From Gammaproteobacteria bacterium (GTDB lineage Bacteria > Gemmatimonadota > Gemmatimonadetes > Longimicrobiales > Gaopeijiaceae), in contig JAPPJO010000017.1 of the NCBI GenBank assembly GCA_028820325.1, positions 102,437-166,436 of the forward strand: a stretch of DNA of 64,000 nt. The letters are read 5' to 3'. Position numbers and translations under genes: made by a program. The first letter of the stretch is position 1. Every line of letters starts with the position of its first letter. This document shows, piece by piece, positions 60,549 through 64,000 of this stretch. The notes under the pieces are model-generated. The model did no database searches. It was not told the origin of the DNA and worked only from the letters and a program-made list of their open reading frames with translations.

Positions 60549-63500
60549 TTATGGAATCGTTGCCGAGCCGTGATCCGTCTTCCACGTGCCCGCCGGATCC
60601 GTCCTGGTATCGACGCGAAGCATGTCCGCTCCCTGCAGGTCGGTCGCGGTTAGGGTGTAGGTGGCGCCTCCGCCGGCGTCAGGCCAATCGGCAGCGCCAG
60701 TGCTGAGGTCAAACGTCCAACTCCACCTGCCCCAGTTGGCGCCCGTGTCGGTGGCTGTGTTGGTGGCCCTCGCTTCGGCAGGTTCCGCGACCGCCGGGCT
60801 GGTGCCCTCAAAGATGACCCATCTCGGGGCGCCGTTGACGCTGACACGCAGCGCGATTCGCTGCTCCAACCGCGGGCTGCCCTCTCCACGCCAGGTAGCT
60901 GTGATCGAGGTGCCGCTGCGTGTCACCGCGAGGCTCCTGACATCCACATTCACACCGGCAAGCGCCCTGGGGGCACTGTTGGCGATGGCTGCGGCTGCTG
61001 TTCCGTCCGCACCAACCACGGTGTTTCCGATCCTGACGTTGATGTCACCGTAGTCCGGGGCGTCACCGGCGTCGGAAAGGATGTAGGTGGTCGTCCGCGT
61101 GTGCGTTACGGAGGTGCCGTCGGTCGCGGTCGCCGGCCGGGCGTCGGCGTCCGGGGTGTTAGGCGTGCCGGTGGGCGCAGCAAGGCTGGTGCCGGTCCCG
61201 GTCGTCAACTCGACGGTAGCACCAACTGCGGCGGAGTACGCGCCGGTAGCGTTTCTGGTCTCGTACTGCCACGTCACCCTGACCGTATCCGTAGGCTCCC
61301 CGCCGAGGAGAGTGAAGCCACGGGTGGCGGCGTTCGGCACAATGGCGCTGGCCGTGACCTCGCCTTCATAGTAGTCCGCTATCGCCACCCGCTGGACCCT
61401 CGTGATTCGAGGCTGGACGCTATTCCCCGTGAAGGTGCCGAAACTCAAGGGCTGGCCGGGGATCACCGCGATCGCACCACCGGGTCTGGTATCGGGGGCA
61501 TCGAACCAGACATACCTCTCGGCGTCCCTCAACCTCAGGAAGCTCGGGCTGGAGGGCCCATAGTTGCTGCGAGGCTTGGCGTCGAGGTAGACGGTGCCGC
61601 TAAGGGTGGGCACGAAGACGCTGAAGGTCCCGGTCTCCGAGGTTGTGAAGGCATACACGGAATCCGTCATGGCCGCGTCTGCCCAAGCCGTGACCGTAAC
61701 GTCGCGCATGGGTCCGCCACCCGGCGCAGTCACCATGCCGGTAATCTCGGCGGCCCTGCGGCCTTCGAAGTTGGCTGTGCCGCTCGAGCCGGCGATGGCG
61801 GGAACGGGGAAGCTCGTGGGCAGGAAGTGCCAGCCGGACCTGCTCGCGCTCACGTTGACGAGTGGGTCGTCAAATGGCTGGGCTTCGACAACCGCCATGT
61901 AGGAACCGTCGTCCCCCGTCAGGAGCCTCCTCGGGGACCCCGACGCGTTGAGCGGGGCCGCACCGTCCACCCGGATCTGCACGCCCTTGATCCCTGCGCC
62001 GGTGCCGCTTTCCGTGACCACGCCGCTGATCGTGACGGTGTTGTTCGCGCCATGGAGGGTGAAGTCGTATCGCGTCACCGTGTTCGCGGTGAACCCGGGC
62101 ACGGGGTTGTCGTGCGGGTTGGCGGCGTCGTGGTAGCGCGGGTTGTTGGTGGAATCGGCCCAGGTCGCCGGGAATCCCGCCCTCGCGGTATTCACGAAGA
62201 GCTGGCCCCTCATGGCGGTGATGCCGGGCACGATGTAGCGGCCCAGGTCGTCGGTCGTGGCCGACTCACCGTTCACGGTCACGGTCACGTTCTCGAGGCC
62301 GAAGCCATCCGTGCTCCGAACGAAGCCGTAGACGGTAGCGGTCGACGGCGTGACCTTGATGTCGAGGTCGCTTGCAAGCGGGTTGAGCGCGACCGCTGCC
62401 CTCATGTCGGCCGCCATCCCCATCCATCCGTCGGGAAGACCGAGCTCGTAGGAGCCGGCCGCCATGGTGCCGAAGTCGTGGTCCGTGCGCTCGTCGATCG
62501 CCGTCGTCGGGTCGTTGCTCCTCGCGGTGGTGAAGGACCGTCCGTCACCCGCGAGATTCTTGCCTTCGATCGGCGTCAGGCTGACCGTGATCCCCGACGC
62601 CCGCTTGAGACTGGCAGCAGTCGTATTGAACCCGGTGCCCGACTTCGCGACGCCTCTCTTCGACACGTTCGCGGTCACATTGTGCGTGGTGACGACGGCG
62701 AACGAACTGCACTTGCCGAAGTCCTGGCCCGTGGGCTCGACCTCCGTCAGCGGACAGAGCGTCACCGTGTGCCCCCAGCCGCCCATGTCGCCGAACGCAC
62801 CGCCCATCACGCCGTTCTCTTCCATGTTGCGATAGGTATCGAGCCGGTCGAGATCCAGCAGCTTGTAGCCGTCCCTGGCGTTCGCCCGAACGACGATGTC
62901 CATGTCCGCCGGCAGGTGGGCGAAGGTGTATTCGCCCGTGGCGTGGCTTGTGTTCTCCCTGGCGTCCCAGTCGTCGCGCGAGATCGGACGGGTGAGCCTG
63001 CCGTCGTTGCCGCTCACCTGGCGGATCTCGAGATCGACCAGTTCTTCCGAAACCCTCTGGTCGCCGCCCAGGACGTTGCCAGTGTAGCCCATCACCTGGT
63101 CGCGCTCGTGGTGCACGTAGACCTTCAGCGTCTGCGTCGTGTAGCTCACCACGATCGGGTCGGCTTCCGCGGTGGCGCCAGCCACCTTGAGGCCGGTGTG
63201 CATGTACGCGCCGTCGACCCCCTCGTACATCTCGCCGCCGTCCAGATCGTCGTCCTGGTCCTCGGCAACCGAGAACGTGAAGCTTGCCGGGACCGACGCA
63301 ACCGTTGTCGCGAAAGCCGCGCTGCCGTCAGCGCCCAGCATCGTCGGCGCGCCCTCGACCGCGGCATCGCCCATCATGACGCTGATCGCCCAGCCGGCGA
63401 GCGCTTCGCCGCCGCCGAAGTCGGTCATGACTGTCGCGCCGCTGACGCTCACGTCGACGTTCAGGTTGACGATGTCGTTGTCGTTCGCGCCCGAAGTCGC

Positions 63501-64000
63501 AAACATCTGCGGATCCCACGTGACTTCCGTCATGCCGTCGGCCACGTCGTAGCCTTCGGCAGAGACGCCGGCCATCACCATGTTCCCGCTGGTCATGGCG
63601 CGCGCGACCTTGATCGCCACCGAGCCGTCGTCACCGGTCATGCCGCTGCCGACGTTGGCGTCGCTCGCCCCGTAAAGTGTGACGGAGGCGCCGGGAAGCG
63701 CGTCACCCATGTCGTCGCCGCTCCTCAGCGAGACCGAGAAGTTGACCGTCGTGTGGGTGATGTCGAAGGGAATGGCCTGGGACATGGCCTCGCCGACTCC
63801 GAGGGCGAAGGCGTAGCCCGTCCCCGGTCCGCCGTACGCGACGTCGTTGGCCGCGAGCGTGGCCGCAACCGTGGCGTCGATCGGCACGACCAGCTGGTAG
63901 GAGCCGGCGCGCAGACCCGAGAACATGAACGAGCCGTCAGCCCCGGTCGCGCTCAGCCGCTGGTCATTGACCCCCGGGCCCACCAGCGCCACCGGAATAC
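60549..64000 (-). CDS. Giant exported protein with carboxypeptidase-regulatory-like repeats (5' end outside window)
   Basis: At least 1,150 codons are visible; the frame is open through the window edge, so the start lies beyond it. Repeated segments such as LSATGADGSFMFSGLRAGSYQLVV, GYDVADGMTEV, GFVRSTDGFGLENVTVTV, VTESGTGAGIKGVQIRVDG and GMVTAPGGGPMRDVTVTAW have the CarboxypepD_reg/SdrD-B-like beta-sandwich pattern (a G-x-V..G...V-x-V..T-D-x-x-G-x-Y/F core). No signal, enzyme or anchoring motif is visible. Such proteins are usually outer-membrane or secreted adhesins or scaffolds. It lies upstream of the LRR-metzincin and FN3 genes on the same strand, so the three make up a surface-protein block. 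Confidence 0.75.
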   Translation of the reverse strand, partial: IPVALVGPGVNDQRLSATGADGSFMFSGLRAGSYQLVVPIDATVAATLAANDVAYGGPGTGYAFALGVGEAMSQAIPFDITHTTVNFSVSLRSGDDMGDALPGASVTLYGASDANVGSGMTGDDGSVAIKVARAMTSGNMVMAGVSAEGYDVADGMTEVTWDPQMFATSGANDNDIVNLNVDVSVSGATVMTDFGGGEALAGWAISVMMGDAAVEGAPTMLGADGSAAFATTVASVPASFTFSVAEDQDDDLDGGEMYEGVDGAYMHTGLKVAGATAEADPIVVSYTTQTLKVYVHHERDQVMGYTGNVLGGDQRVSEELVDLEIRQVSGNDGRLTRPISRDDWDARENTSHATGEYTFAHLPADMDIVVRANARDGYKLLDLDRLDTYRNMEENGVMGGAFGDMGGWGHTVTLCPLTEVEPTGQDFGKCSSFAVVTTHNVTANVSKRGVAKSGTGFNTTAASLKRASGITVSLTPIEGKNLAGDGRSFTTARSNDPTTAIDERTDHDFGTMAAGSYELGLPDGWMGMAADMRAAVALNPLASDLDIKVTPSTATVYGFVRSTDGFGLENVTVTVNGESATTDDLGRYIVPGITAMRGQLFVNTARAGFPATWADSTNNPRYHDAANPHDNPVPGFTANTVTRYDFTLHGANNTVTISGVVTESGTGAGIKGVQIRVDGAAPLNASGSPRRLLTGDDGSYMAVVEAQPFDDPLVNVSASRSGWHFLPTSFPVPAIAGSSGTANFEGRRAAEITGMVTAPGGGPMRDVTVTAWADAAMTDSVYAFTTSETGTFSVFVPTLSGTVYLDAKPRSNYGPSSPSFLRLRDAERYVWFDAPDTRPGGAIAVIPGQPLSFGTFTGNSVQPRITRVQRVAIADYYEGEVTASAIVPNAATRGFTLLGGEPTDTVRVTWQYETRNATGAYSAAVGATVELTTGTGTSLAAPTGTPNTPDADARPATATDGTSVTHTRTTTYILSDAGDAPDYGDINVRIGNTVVGADGTAAAAIANSAPRALAGVNVDVRSLAVTRSGTSITATWRGEGSPRLEQRIALRVSVNGAPRWVIFEGTSPAVAEPAEARATNTATDTGANWGRWSWTFDLSTGAADWPDAGGGATYTLTATDLQGADMLRVDTRTDPAGTWKTDHGSATIP

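Noticed and set aside
56632..60585. 1,317-codon frame overlapping the LRR-metzincin gene in another frame of the same strand
   Set aside because: The alternative frame carries the LRR, Ig and HELGH motifs; this one is Arg/Gly-rich without motifs.

Overview
The window is GC-rich, densely coded bacterial DNA carrying a menaquinone (not ubiquinone) pathway, LPS-heptose genes, many secreted lipoprotein peptidases and amidohydrolases, and giant surface proteins built from FN3, leucine-rich and Ig-like repeats. This fits a Gemmatimonadota-like, Gram-negative host. The eukaryotic-like repeat proteins and a fatty-acid-synthase-like polyketide synthase (PKS) suggest, without proving, a sponge- or invertebrate-associated lineage. 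The taxonomic call is inference: no rRNA or marker tree is available here.

Layout. 1-3,051 (minus): DUF885-type protein and Xaa-Pro dipeptidyl-peptidase. 3,284-4,028: hicBA toxin-antitoxin pair plus a truncated BrnA-like antitoxin. 4,120-4,192: tRNA-Ala(UGC). 4,311-5,940: two heptose-activation genes (gmhB, hldE kinase part). 6,027-9,026 (minus): proline dehydrogenase, amidase and lipoprotein operon. 9,230-11,748: creatininase-family hydrolase, threonine dehydratase-like enzyme and M50-like membrane protease. 11,749-12,332: a structured leader. 12,333-22,664: a very large type I PKS of order KS-AT-DH-MT-ER-KR-ACP-KS-AT, whose last AT is broken by an in-frame TAG and by loss of its catalytic residues. 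Overlapping its original end is an NCS2 permease with an ATPase-like tail (22,661-24,424), then a DUF1761 protein. 24,949-29,151 (minus): stand-alone acyl carrier protein and alpha/beta hydrolase behind a good promoter; a PD40 propeller lipoprotein, GreA and PurE. 29,320-29,733: a hypothetical protein. 29,781-37,800 (minus): tyrS and menF-D-B-A-E. 38,025-43,867 (plus): Tat-exported aminotransferase, CPBP protease, DUF4212 plus sodium symporter, and a D-aminoacylase-like lipoprotein. 43,906-51,762: cyclase-family lipoprotein, membrane-anchored coiled coil, M28 peptidase, Tat-exported epimerase, NatAB-type ABC exporter and an Ig-domain N-formylglutamate-amidohydrolase-like lipoprotein. 51,772-52,244: a scar where two truncated genes meet. 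52,433-64,000 (minus): FN3-autotransporter, LRR-metzincin and a partial giant protein with carboxypeptidase-regulatory-like repeats.

How it fits together. Much of the window concerns degrading and importing peptides and amino acids outside the cytoplasm (PepX, M28, DUF885, amidase, D-aminoacylase with its symporter, proline dehydrogenase, threonine dehydratase) and building the cell surface. The most unusual locus is the PKS: the first module is complete and has the domain order described for monomodular sponge-associated lipid PKSs. A second, apparently duplicated KS-AT is decaying in place.
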